DNA of 64,000 nucleotides from Flaveria trinervia (Eukaryota > Streptophyta > Magnoliopsida > Asterales > Asteraceae). The translations under genes were made by a program, and so were the position numbers. The notes beneath the pieces were generated by a model. It saw only the letters and a list, made by a program, of their open reading frames with translations. It did no database searches and was not told where the DNA came from. The stretch is from assembly GCA_025506515.1 (NCBI GenBank), contig CM046443.1:90744201-90808200 (forward strand). The letters run 5' to 3'. Below, piece by piece: positions 12,801 through 24,948 of the stretch. Position 1 is the stretch's first letter, and each line of letters starts with the position of its first letter.

Positions 12801-14126
12801 TTTGTACTTTTTAATTTTAAAGATTTTATATTTGAATATTTCCCTAAATATAGCGTGTGTATTTCAGTTAAAAAATTCAATCAAGTTAAAATCTACTTAA
12901 AACTGAATATATAATTTTATTGGCTCAAAATGAAACAATGAATATACAAAGATTTCCGAGTAAAATAAGATAAAAGTTATGTGGATGAGACTTAAGCAAG
13001 AGTATTATATATAACGGTAACTGTTAAAAATAAGTTATTAATTTAATTTTGAAACATTCACAATGAAGAAATGTGGTATCAAAGTGTCATTGCCATCATT
13101 ATCGTTATATTTTATCGCTATTGCCTCGTCACCGTAGCTATCACCCATTCGTCTTGCCTATATATGTCGTTTTCACTTTTCACCTTGGAAATCCACCCAT
13201 AATGTAAATAATATAAACTAGAATTTAAACTCGCGTGTTGTCACATGGTTCTTTTGTAACACAGTGATTATCTTACTCGTCCAAAATTCTAATTTTTCTC
13301 CTCATCTTCTATCGTCGAGTCAGTGAACACCAATTGGTCTAACCATTCAAGTGTAATCAACTGTGGCTAACTCCATTTGACCGACTCAACATCTTTATTC
13401 GTTTTTCGTCCATCTAATCTCTAACATCATTCGACCGACAATTTGGAGAAAGATGATACCAAATGTCGTTCACCACGCCTCGCACAGGATCTAATTCTAG
13501 TTTATATGGAATTATTTGCTTGTGTTTTGAACATAGTTACAAGTTTCATATCAATGTGTTTGGGTAACTTAACAATTTAGTTTAAAAAACAAAAAAAATA
13601 AATAAATGCACCCTGTCGTTCATAGATTTAGAACATGGGTCACTAGATTAATTAAATTTTAAATTATAAAACATAAACCACTAAACCAAATAATGCACGT
13701 GTTAAAATTTCTATCAACAATATATAAAGTAGTAATTAAATGAAAAAAAAGAAAAAAAAAGTTACCGTAATCACCGACATAGATTTTTAATATTATATAT
13801 AATGTTAACTAGATTTGATAATTAGCGGTGACGGATAAGAATTTTTATTTATAATGAAAAATTGATTTAGGTAAAACAACAAGAATGAAGCATTGTGTGG
13901 CCATCTAAGGTTTATGAATTCTACCAAGAGGAGTTGTGACATCACCAATATCAAATCTTACATATTGGTTTTCTTGATTACAATGGCAATTCGACCATTT
14001 TTAAAGATTCTAAAGGTCATGGAAATAATTAGATGGATTTGGTACGTTTTTTTCCAAATAAGTGCATGTAGAAAACTTCTTTAATGTGAAAGGCTTTCTA
14101 GTCTAACAATATTTATAGGAATAATT
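9831..14126. other. AT-rich intergenic DNA, no gene recognised
   Basis: No convincing coding region. A unit containing TTCGCCTCCAC occurs twice in 10020-10140, and a block of about 35 bases beginning TACCAAACTACTTA occurs twice (10319-10355 and 10483-10517). Positions 11620-11870 are a less AT-rich island with no recognisable protein similarity, possibly an LTR scrap. The remainder is low-complexity A/T sequence. Confidence 0.5.
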
Positions 14127-14339
14127 GCATATATATCCTTACAAATATACCTTGAATGCATACATACCCAAGCAAAAAATATAATAGCATATATACCCAA
14201 TATAATTTTATGACCATTTTATCCCTCGGTTAAAAAAACAAATTCTCAACTTCTACTTCATCATCATCAAGGAGCAGCATCTCATAATTTCAATTCCAAA
14301 ATTTGACATTCAACATCAACTGACGGAGCAGCATCTCAT

Positions 14340-14534
14340 CGAGGAGCAGCAGTTGTCGCCTGTGACGGGTCCTTTGCCATCTCCGATCAACAGTCCTTCA
14401 ACATTGATGTCAACATCTCCACCGGCGTCGCAGGTGACGGTTCCAATTCCAACCGATGTCACTCGATCAACTGTTGGTATTCCACCGCCGTCGCCTGCAC
14501 CACCGTCGTCGCCTGCACCACCGTTGTCGCCATT
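14340..14534 (+). other. Pro/Ser-rich coding-like segment inside the MULE
   Basis: A GC-richer island of CCG/TCG/CCT codons. In one frame it reads as a Pro-Ser-Ala-rich peptide with repeats of SPAPP and PPSP type, as in arabinogalactan or extensin proteins. It abuts the transposase reading frame without a shared frame. It could be captured host DNA, as seen in Pack-MULEs, or a low-complexity N-terminal part of the transposase gene. Evidence for either is weak. Confidence 0.3.
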
Positions 14535-15412
14535 AAGCATAGAGAGTACATAAGAAACTTGTCTAGCAATTTCAAGAAACACTTTCGTGGGGACTTTTTT
14601 AGTAGAACTTTGTGGCGGGCTGCAAGAACTTATAGTATTGCCAAGCATGATAGATTATTAACTGAAATAGATGAAACAAGTAAAGAAGCATTGGTATATA
14701 TTATCGAGAATCACAACAATATATGGAGCCGATCCAAGTTTGGGACAATATGCAAGTATGATTACTTTACTAACAACATATCCGAGGCATTTAATTCTTG
14801 GATTGGTGAATTACGTTATAAGTCGGTTCTTGACCTCCTTGATTCCATTAGGGAAAAGATTATGGTACGATTAGACAAAAAAAAAAGAGGATTCTAAACC
14901 AATGGGAGTGTGCACTAGTACCTAAAACTAAGAGTTATCTCAAACAAATCTCCAAAGTTAGTGTAATTTTATATATTTTGTTCTAAATAATTGTTTTTAA
15001 TTTGTGTGAACTTTGTTAATATAGTTTCTATCTTGTATGCAGAATTTGGGTGAGTACGAAGTATATAGAGGTGGTGAAAATCGAGCCAAAGTCAAATTTG
15101 GGGAAAGACGTTAGGAGGTTGTACTTGATGATCGAACTTGCACTTGTCGGGTTTGACAAGTTAGAGGTGTTTCATGTATACATGCATCTGCTTTTATTGC
15201 ATTCATAAGGGAAGAATGAGATAAGTTTGTAGATCCTTACTTCACGATTGAAAAATATAAACTGGCTTATGCTCTAGAAGTTGCGCATATGCCAAAGAAT
15301 CAATGGATGCAGACCGGTGAGATGATATACGCACCTAAAATCAAACGGCCTCCTGGGAGACCAAAAAAAATAGGATTAAAGCAAGTGATGAACCATCAAA
15401 AAAAACATTAAT
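14535..15412 (+). pseudogene. MULE transposase, C-terminal part with SWIM zinc finger, decayed
   Basis: From 14535 the frame gives a typical MULE/FAR1-like transposase region: NFKKHFRG, LWRAARTY, WSRSKFGT, NNISEAFNSWI and a basic end, to a TAA at 14895-14897. After a one-base shift the next segment (QWECALVPK) runs to a probable intron with donor GTTAGT (14957) and acceptor GCAG (ending 15042). Beyond it is a SWIM-type zinc finger: CTCR, then Trp mutated to TGA, then GVSCIHA. The tail contains a PPGRPKK basic motif. The catalytic N-terminal part is absent, so this is a truncated relic. Confidence 0.75.
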
Positions 15413-17870
15413 GTGGGCGTTGTGGCGAGTACGAACACCATAAAATAACTTGCAAATTTTGGCACCTCAAGATCTTTGAATATTTGGTTATTGTTATTTC
15501 AAATCTTTGAATATTTTGGTTATTGTTATGCCAAATCTTTGAATATTTGGTTATTGTTGGTATTTGGATTAAAAGGTTGGTATTTGATTTTGGTTTTTGG
15601 TTATTGTTATGCCAAATCTTTGAAAAATATTTTGTGATAATGTATGGATTAATGACTTTTCTTCTTTCTTCATTGGCTATTTTGTGGGACCTTTTTCATC
15701 TTTTGTATAAGTATATTACATACGAGTCACTTAAATGATGATGCATAAAAACATCTTGCACTTTAATAAGAATAAAGGGGAATTTTGAGTTATGAAGTAT
15801 AAAATGAAGAACTATGTGTACATTTTAATAAGAATAAGAGGAATTTTGTAAATTATGAAGTTCTAATAAGAATAAGGGTAAATTAGTCATTACATAAAGT
15901 ATTTTTAATGAAAATAGGTATATTTGTCATTATAAAGTTTTGAAAGAGGATATATGCATTTAAATTTTTGGTTGGGTATATATATCATTAATCATTTTAT
16001 AGGGGTAAATATGCTTTTCTCCCATATTTATATGATTGTTTGAGTTTAAAATCTTTAGGGTATGAAGTTTTAACATACTCAAGAGGGTTTTTTCTAATGT
16101 TGAGTTTCCTCTTGAATAGTATTTATAAATGAGTCAGAATTAAAGCATCAAAATTAATATAGACGATTGACGTCTCATCTAAGGAAGCTTCACTCGGGTA
16201 TTCAGGGTAGTTACAACGCCGTTTAAAAAAGAAAACTTATATAATTAAACGATAGTTTATACAAATAAAAAAAATTGTAGGTCACTTGTCACAATTTTAG
16301 AGCCCCTAAATTTTATTTTTCTGCTTCCCTCTTCCAATAATTATCATATTAACTAGAAATGAAATTATTTAATTCTCTTCATATTAATATTATTTTATTA
16401 TTAAATTAAAAATAGATCTTTTTACAAATGCGATTTGTAAATAAACAAATTTTTTTATAAAATAAAAAACCTTTTCAAAAAAAATCTCACTTTAAAAAAG
16501 CACAATAAATTTGAAAACCTGTAGCTTTTAAAAAAAATTCTTATGAAACAAATTAATTAAATTATAAAGTTATAATAAAGAAATTATTAAAAAATGATAC
16601 TTTTTAACCATAGTTTGTTTTGAAACAATTTGTTTAAAAATCAACTTTTTTTAAGAAAAAAGTAAACAAAAGCTTAAAAAATGATATCGTCTTTTTTATC
16701 AGTCATACGTAATTTTTATTATATCTTATTTTAGAAGATCGTTTTATAATTAATTAAATTTTTATTAATAACTATTTAATATTTTATTTATTCAACCTGT
16801 GTAATACACGGAGTACTATCCTAATTTGAACATATATATTAAAATAGACCGTTATTGAAAATTTTATTTTTCTCCCTTTTAATTTGAAAATATATATTAA
16901 AATAGTTTACAATTGACAATTCTCTATAGTTATATTAATACATCATGATACGACATATGAATATCAAAACCTTGTTCCAATCACTATGATCGATCTTTAC
17001 AGAATTATAAAAGTAATCCTGATTCGCGATCTTAATCAAGTGTAAACTGACTATTAGATTACTCTTGTCCACGATACATGTCATCATCATTATGTTCGAC
17101 CCTTTGTATTTCACCACCATCACCTCAATAATACTATTTGCAATCACTACAGTTAGTTATAGACACATATAACACCCACGGTCACACTCCTTGGCTCATG
17201 GTATAATGGGTCGTTATTCCTTACATTCTACATGCATTCCAAACGCAAGTTATGTTGTTAATCCACGAATATGATCCCCTACAACCTAGAGTGACTTGAC
17301 ATCCCTCCCATAGGTTGTCAAAACTATATTTGATGTTACTATTTTATCATGTGTCAATCATCACATGTGCATATAAAACCGAGGCAAAGAGTGTTAAACA
17401 AAATTTAAACATCTAATTTTATTTAGTATTTACATAGAGTATGATATATTTTTAACAATCCTAATCTAATCCTATTGTACTTCAACTTAAGTATACTTCA
17501 CATCTCAAGTGATGCTTGAACCCGATATCATTTGAATAACAGACATACATTTTTATCATGAGATCATTCCTAGCGATTGTCCATAGAGTATAATATATTA
17601 TAAATTTTTAAAAGAAACTGGAAAACAGCTATTAACTTTTATAAATGTATTTCAATATTTAACTTTAAAAATTAGAAATAGTGAAAAAAATTATACTGTG
17701 TTTTCCACCAATAATAAAAATTAGTTTATAAGAAAACAACTCCAATTAATGTTTATCTGTTCCTAAAAGAATAATGACTTCAATTAAAAGATTAAAAGTT
17801 ATTAAAAAGATTTCTAATTAATATGAACATCATTTTCTAATTTTTATGTGAACTACTTGTTAGGAACCCC

Positions 17871-18070
17871 AATAAGATCATTTCCTATCATTTATGTTAA
17901 AGTCAAAATGTACAAGCAACCGCTACAAGTAGGTCCCCAAAAAGATGTTACAAAAATATAAATATCTTTTGCTATTAGCGAACCTTAATCACCCACAACT
18001 CAACATCAAGAAAAAAAAAACATCTACATGCTTCACTTTAACCCCATATCTTTAGTTTGTGACAGTTCAA
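17871..18070 (+). repeat. Direct repeat, copy 1 (upstream of VPE)
   Basis: Begins AATAAGATCA and shares ordered blocks with 19445-19650: TTTATGTT, AATGTACAAGCA, CTACAAG, GGTCCC, ATATCTTTTGCT, ACCCACAACTCAACATCAA and TGACAGTT. Similarity looks like 70-80% by eye. Confidence 0.6.
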
Positions 18071-19444
18071 TAATTCAAAATATTAAAATCATCAGGCCAG
18101 GGCCATATTTTTATATGTTACATATCATTAACAATTAATAAAACAATAATAATTTTTTAAAAGACTATAAATAACAAATAATAAAAATAAAAATTTATAA
18201 AATTATATTTTAAGATAAGATACAATAAAAATGTTCTAATTTAGTATATTTTAATAATTTATTAAAATAAGAATATTTATATTTTGGATATTTATTTATT
18301 TGGTTTACTTATTTATAATCATTTACATTTGATAAGTGAGAAACGTGAAGCAAAAGTGTAATTTTTATAAGAAGTTGACGCGTGTTCATTTAAAAACTTC
18401 TTTTTATTAAATAGTGTAGATACAGATGTAGATTATCGTTCTAGAGGATGGATCAAATGAGAACTTATATTTTTGTGAGAACTCTAAAAATCAATCTCAA
18501 TAACTAGTTTTCAATTACAAAATAGTAATTAATAAAAACATAATAAAAAATAACAAAACAAAAATAACATAAAAATAAGAAAAGTAAAACCACAAAAATA
18601 TTTCTTTCGTTTCCATTTTTCATAAAAAAAATAAGAAAATCCTATCTTTTACAAAATTCATTTTACATATGTGTAATACTGGATACATATGTGTATAACC
18701 AAATTTACACATATATAAATAATGGCTGGATAATTTTTGTGAAAAAATATATATCAATATGGCAAGCGTTGCAAAGATAAAATATACTTAATTTAATGGT
18801 GAATTTTTTTTGAAAAAATAACGTCTTAAAAAAGTTATGAACGTTTTAAAAAAATTGATAAAAATTACATGTGACTTGCATGTGATGTAAATTGTGTGGC
18901 TCATATTGGTCATAGAGTTCGCACAAAAAAATAGTTTTCAAGATAACATTACCCTATCACTCTAATGTTACAATTCTTTTTCGGGGTAACTTTGCCAAAT
19001 AGTAGCAAAGTTTTAAAAATGTTCAATTGGGTGACTAAAGTTTAATATATGTTTCAATTAACTCATTTTGTTTTCATATATTATTTAATTTATAAGTTTT
19101 AAAATGTTTTTTTTTGTTTCAATTAGAAAATATGTTTTTCTTTTTTTATTCTAATGTGAAACTGTTGCGTGAAATTTAGATAATTTTATATTTTTAATAT
19201 AATATCATATTTGAAAATTCTAAATCCCATATTTTCTCCCTCGTTACTTTTTTATGTAAGAAAATGTGTAATTACTGGATTTGATGATTTATTAATTCAA
19301 ATTATAAAAGATATACATGAGTGATCAACTTAAAATACTTTTAAAACTTCACTACTATTTCGTAACATTTACTCTTGTTTTTATCTAGTATTAACATCAT
19401 TTCTTTTTTATAATTTGAGTGATCCACTTTATCATGGTTACTAA

Positions 19445-19650
19445 TAATAAGATCACTTCTTACTATTTATGTTGAAGTTATAATGTACAAGCATCCACTA
19501 CAAGCGGGTCCCACAACAACATTACAAAATACAAAATATCTTTTGCTTCACGGACATTAATAACCCACAACTCAACATCAACAAAAAGAAATATTTATGG
19601 TCAAACAAGGTCAACTTTACCCCTTCATCTTCAATTTATGACAGTTTAGT
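19445..19650 (+). repeat. Direct repeat, copy 2 (upstream of VPE)
   Basis: Second copy of the block at 17871-18070, same orientation, about 1.6 kb apart. This could be a duplicated promoter segment or two copies of a dispersed repeat; the sequence alone does not decide. Confidence 0.6.
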
Positions 19651-20474
19651 CCTTCATAGATATTATATATAATCATACTAACCACCTACTAAATATGAAC
19701 AAAATGCTCATAGTGGTTTACTAAATATTTTGAGAGTTTTGTTCGCTGTTTTATTCTTTATTATATCATCAATATAATTGTTAAAAACACAAAAAAATAT
19801 TTTTTTACACATCAAATTCTCTAATTTACATAGATTTTTAATTTAACAATAAAAATACTCCTAAACCTAACTTATTTTTATCTTCTTCACAATAAAGTGC
19901 TTGTTTTTAGCTTATTTTCAAGATTGGTTAAAGCTTTAAAAAGGCATGATACTTATTTTCATAGTTTATAAACCACTCAAATTAATAGAAAAAATAAAGT
20001 GAATCTTCTAAAATAAAAAAATAATTGTATTAACGTATTTTATAGCTCCCTTAAATAATATCACAAAAAGCAAACGCTGAGATAGAATAGACCCGCAAGT
20101 ATGTCCAAGTCCCTATCGATATATGATAAGAGTCAATTTATCCAAAAACAAAAGGATCAAAACCTTTCGCATAACTTAATAGATTGTAATTTTCCTATAT
20201 CCGAAACATTCATTTTCCCTAAAATCAAGTTGTCGATGAAATGAATATTCATGGTGTCCCACACCTTTCACCTTTCAACTTTAACCACAACACGAGGGAC
20301 CAAACTGTCATAAACCAATAAACAAGACCCTCCACGATAAATTTCAACATATCAAACACTCTTAAATCCTTAACAGTACCATACGCAATAAGTGCTTGTA
20401 CATTTAGCCGCCACTCACAGCACACTGTAAATTCATATCAGAGCTCTGATTGGGTGCAGTAGCGTCCACACATC

Positions 20475-20482
20475 TATATATA
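20475..20482 (+). promoter_or_regulatory. TATA box of the VPE gene
   Basis: TATATATA followed by CACC, 79 bases before the ATG at 20561. This places a transcription start near 20505-20515, giving a short leader. Confidence 0.6.
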
Positions 20483-20560
20483 CACCCTCACACCCTCTGA
20501 AGAACATTGCAACTACACTATCAAATAATATTATTATTACTATCTCCGGCGACGATCAAA

Positions 20561-23500
20561 ATGAATCGTTGTTTGATCGTTCTATTTGCTCTGTTGATCG
20601 TCGTAGTAGTCAACGGCCGTGAGTTGACCGATGATGTTCTCCGGTTGCCGTCGGAAAAACTTGAATTCTCCGGCGATGACTCCGTCGGTACCAGATGGGC
20701 CGTGTTGATTGCTGGATCTAATGGCTATTGGAACTACAGGCATCAGGTGATAATTGCTGTAAACGATGTCATATGCTTGATTTTTGAAGTGTTGTTTGTG
20801 TACAGATAGGTTATGAGGTATGATTTATGAATAGAGTATCGTCGTATTTTGTTTATGTAGGGTTTAATTTGATCATTTTGTTTATGTCTAGAAAAAATTG
20901 TGCAAATTTTAAGAATAATATATTTGGATAAAAGAATAGGAGATTAGGATGAAAATAGTGTTCAATTCGTTGCTGAATTAGTTACTTGTTAGATCGTGTG
21001 ATGGTAATTTTAATATAAGGGGGAGCATTTGATTTTAATTTGGAAATTACGGTTTCTTTGAAGGAAAATTTGATCAGGTTCGAATTCATTTTCATGTGAT
21101 TTATCACGTTTAAATGCGTTTAAAGCTGTGTTTTATTTGATTGTGTTTTATTTGATCCTATCGGTTAGTAGGGTACTTGTGTGGGACATATGAGTTTACT
21201 AGGGACGGTTCTCGTAGTTTTGGGAAAAAATATTTTATTAAATTTTGTTTTGATTGTTTATTGTCTTGTCTTCACGTCTGATTAATTTTATGAATTTGAG
21301 TTTACTGTACTTATGAAAAGCTTATTTTATGTGTTTTGTCAGCTTATGCATATTGCTGCTTCTTGATAGAGGTTATGATGAATTTTTGAAAAAAAATTAG
21401 AATTTGGGGAGTAAATTATTTGATCACTGACTCAGGTTATTTATCTTTGTAACTTTAAACATGTTTTGATTTGGGAAATCAAATCTCAGTGTATTAGGAC
21501 AAATTGTGTTCTTGCTATTATAATTGAAGAAATCTGGATTCTTTAAGGTTAAACACACCTGCACATCATCCTATGGCTATGGATCGACCTGAAGACCCTT
21601 GATGTCAATAGTTTTATGGGTCCTATGTTACTTGATGTAGCTGAAAGCAGTTCAATGATTCATGATTTGGTCTGTTCTTGATTGTGCTCAATTTACTAAG
21701 GATCTGTAATTTGTTCTTTTCAGGCGGATGTGTGTCATGCATATCAAATATTGAAATCTGGTGGTGTGAAGGAGGAAAATATTGTTGTATTCATGTATGA
21801 TGACATTGCATATAGCTGGGAGAATCCCAGGAAAGGTGTCATTATTAACCACCCAGAAGGCGGTGATGTGTATCATGGAGTGCCAAAGGTTTGTGTTTCA
21901 TGATCAAACATTCGACATAAAGAAAACAATCTAATGGCTTGCTAAATTGTCATTTTTGTATGTGTTATGAATAAAATTGTTTCTTGATGCACTACATTGC
22001 TTGAAACAGGATTACACCGGGGAGGAGGTTAATGTTGACAACTTTTTTGCTGTTTTGCTTGGAGATAAAACTAAAGTCAAAGGTGGAAGTGGGAAGGTTG
22101 TGGATAGCGGTCCCGATGATCGCATTTTCATTTACTACACTGATCATGGTGGTCCTGGTGTGCTTGGTTAGTGACTGGCTTCTTCGAAATTATATTAACA
22201 AGAAAATCTTGTTATTTACTAATTCATTGACTCTAGAAAACAGAGTATACACATTGAATATATCCATGCATGCAAATCAAATATCTTGTTTTAACATTTA
22301 AGTATTGGATTCCATGTTCATGCAACTGATATGTGGTAATTTTGTAAATGTCATCAGGGATGCCAACATATCCTTATCTGTATGCAAATGATCTTATTGA
22401 GGTCTTGAAACAAAAACATGCTTCTGGATCATACAAAAGCTTGGTAATTTGCAAAAACTATTAGTATTCTTCCGATTCAATTCAATACAAATTAAGTTTG
22501 AAGTACAGAACTGTGAGAACAACTCAAGTACTTGCACATAGTGCTGACCATATATAATGGAAGAGAGAAACAGAGTGGATTATGCAGTTACATGTGTGTC
22601 TTATGTATCACACTTTAAAGCAATATGTACACATGTTTATGTAGTTCTCATAGTTATCTACTTAAAGTTGATTATGTGTTGAACGGTCCTCTATAATATA
22701 TGCTGATTTTGGCATTTATACATGTTATCTCTAGGTGTTTTACCTTGAAGCTTGTGAGGCTGGAAGTATATTCGAGGGTCTTCTTCCTCAAGGCTTAAAT
22801 ATTTATGCAACCACAGCCTCTGGCCCAGATGAGAGCAGCTGGGGTACTTATTGCCCTGGGGAGTATCCTAGCCCACCACTTGAGTATGATACATGTTTGG
22901 GTGACTTGTACAGTGTTGCATGGATGGAAGACTGGTATGTTAAATTACTATCATACCCTTGGAAAGAAAAATTACAACTGAACATAAAGTCTAATAATTC
23001 AAGACTAGAAACTTACTAAAGTCATTTTAGTTGCAATTAATAAGATCTCTTTTAGTAATTTATGTTTTTAATCTTTATAATCAGTATGACAAACATACCC
23101 CTCTTGTTTTTGATCGCTATGTATTCTTGCTTACAGTGATGTACACAACCTGCGAACAGAAACTATCAAGCAGCAGTATAAACTGGTAAGAACTACAGAC
23201 TGACGTAACATCTTAATCTTTTCAATCATTGGTAAATAGTAAGAGCACTAACGTATGGTGTACCTTTTTTGGTAAAATAATAACTTCAGGTCATTGGTTT
23301 TTGATTTCTGCAGGTTAAGGAGAGAACCTCAAGTGACAACTCTTATTATGGATCCCATGTGATGCAATATGGGGACTTGCCGCTAAACAAAGATCATCTT
23401 TACTTATATATGGGTACAAACCCTGCAAATGACAACTTCACTTTTATTGAAGATAACTCCCTATCACCACCACCAAAAGCCGTTCACCAGCGTGATGCTG

Positions 23501-24233
23501 ATCTTCTACATTTTTGGCATAAGGTTGTCTTTAGCACATTATAAAATTCAAGAAATCTGATTAGTATGTGTTTTAGGGTTGGCACAACTCAAACCAACCC
23601 ATTTTGACCCATTAACCAACAGCTCAACTTGCCTGTTTCGACATCTCTGATAAATACTTTTCTCCTGACAGTATCAGAAGGCACCAGAAGGTTCCGACAG
23701 GAAAATTGAAGCTCAGAAAAAGTTTGCTGAAGCCATGTCTCATAGAATGCACATAGACAGCAGTATACAACTCATTGGAAAGGTTTTGTTTGGATTGGAA
23801 AAGGGTCCCGAGGTGCTAAATACCGTTCGCTCTGCAGGGAAACCTCTTGTTGATGACTGGACCTGCCTTAAAACATTTGTATGCTCTTTAAATCTTCCTT
23901 ATAGAACTTATAACATAGACCCTTAAAACACTAATCACAAAAGTGCTTTCCCGAAGATTAAAAATTGACTGCTTGTGTATTCCATTTTATCTTCAGGTGA
24001 GGACGTTTGAGACACATTGTGGATCTTTATCACAATATGGCATGAAACACATGCGATCCATTGCTAATCTGTGCAACTCTGGAGTCACAAATGATCAGAG
24101 GCTGAAGCATCATCACAAGCATGCCCCACCTTCCCCTCAAACCCATGGAGTTCACTTAGCAATGGTTTCACAGCATAACGCTCTTCATTCCTCAAACAGC
24201 TTTCGTCCAAATATCATATTATGTGGTTTCTGA
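20561..24233 (+). CDS. VPE: Vacuolar processing enzyme (legumain, C13 cysteine protease), last exon frameshifted
   Basis: Asparaginyl endopeptidase that matures vacuolar proteins and acts in plant cell death. Exons: 20561-20746, 21724-21888, 22010-22166, 22358-22443, 22735-22934, 23137-23185, 23314-23523, 23672-23878, 23997-24233. All introns are GT-AG and frames join. The nine-exon layout fits the family. A signal peptide covers residues 1-19. Catalytic His163 lies in YTDHGGPGVLG and Cys205 in YLEACEAGS; most relatives have Ser where this has Ala206. The core continues normally to THCGSLSQYGMKHMRSIANL. In the last exon the reading frame then leaves the family pattern: the conserved C-terminal end (NPWSSL) is present but in another frame, stopping at 24176-24178. 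As read here the protein has about 498 residues with an unrelated tail. The start is the ATG after the TATA box; an in-frame TTG upstream was ignored. Confidence 0.9.
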
Positions 24234-24948
24234 ATCAGCCTCCAAAAAAAATATAGCTTCATTGTATATAAAGCTTGAAGCTTCCCCTTATAGTATTTTT
24301 TAGGTCTACAAAACATCTTATATATATCTCATGTGTATGTAATATTATAACAAGTGATATGCAAATCATGTACTTGCATTTGTATATTAGAAATTAATTG
24401 CATTGTTTGCTTATAAGTTTTCATGTTATTATACCATCAACCACTTTTTAATGCTTACTTGTTACTTCAAGCTTGTACGCTCCATCTGTAATGCAATTTC
24501 ACCTCTTTTTTATTTTGTGTGCTTTGGGTGATTGGTTAGTTGTTACAGTGAAGCAACGGGGAGTATAACATATCAACCTTGGTAATCAAAAGGTACGTGT
24601 CTAGGTTCTCATGTTAGGTGAGGTGTAGGCGCCTTAGACATACTCAAGGCGCAATTCTTCTAAAAGTGCAAACAAGGACCACCTCGGTTTGTTGGCCAGT
24701 TCTAACTGGTTCGGTTCGGTTCAGTGATAAGGAGCCGAGGAGGGAGAAGGAGATAGAGAGTTGATTTTGGTTTAATGACAACAATAAAGAAAACTATTTA
24801 ACATTTGGTATTTATTAGAACCAGAAAACTACATTTGACTATCATATAGTGTGACTTGCAGCATTCATGAACACAATCAATGGCACAAACCAAATCAGCA
24901 TGTTCACCTTCCAGGCTTCCACCACTGCAAGTTTCGATTTTGATCATC
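24234..24948. other. Region between the convergent VPE and GT14 genes
   Basis: Holds the 3' untranslated regions of both genes. Positions 24610-24680 contain a GGCGCC/GGCGC-rich scrap similar in style to 25683-25780 inside the GT14 intron, probably copies of a dispersed repeat. No coding region seen. Confidence 0.4.

Larger units (their letters stand above)
14127..16014 (+). mobile_element. Mutator-like element (MULE) with degenerate long terminal inverted repeats
   Basis: The left end (14127-14225) starts GCATATATATCC and the right end, read on the opposite strand, starts GCATATTTACCCC. Both continue for about 100 bases with shared blocks such as ATACCCAAGCAAAAA and ATACCCAACCAAAAA. Between them lies a decayed MULE transposase. 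Long terminal repeats plus this transposase class define MULEs. No clear 9-bp target duplication was found. Confidence 0.6.
16015..20473. other. AT-rich intergenic DNA upstream of the VPE gene
   Basis: No gene seen. It contains a duplicated block of about 200 bp (listed separately). The rest is strongly A/T-biased with short open frames only. The last 250 bp before 20475 is presumably the promoter of the downstream gene. Confidence 0.5.

Noticed and set aside
24080..24100. A small intron to explain the VPE frame change
   Set aside because: The only GT-AG pair available would give an intron of about 15 bases, far too short to splice.
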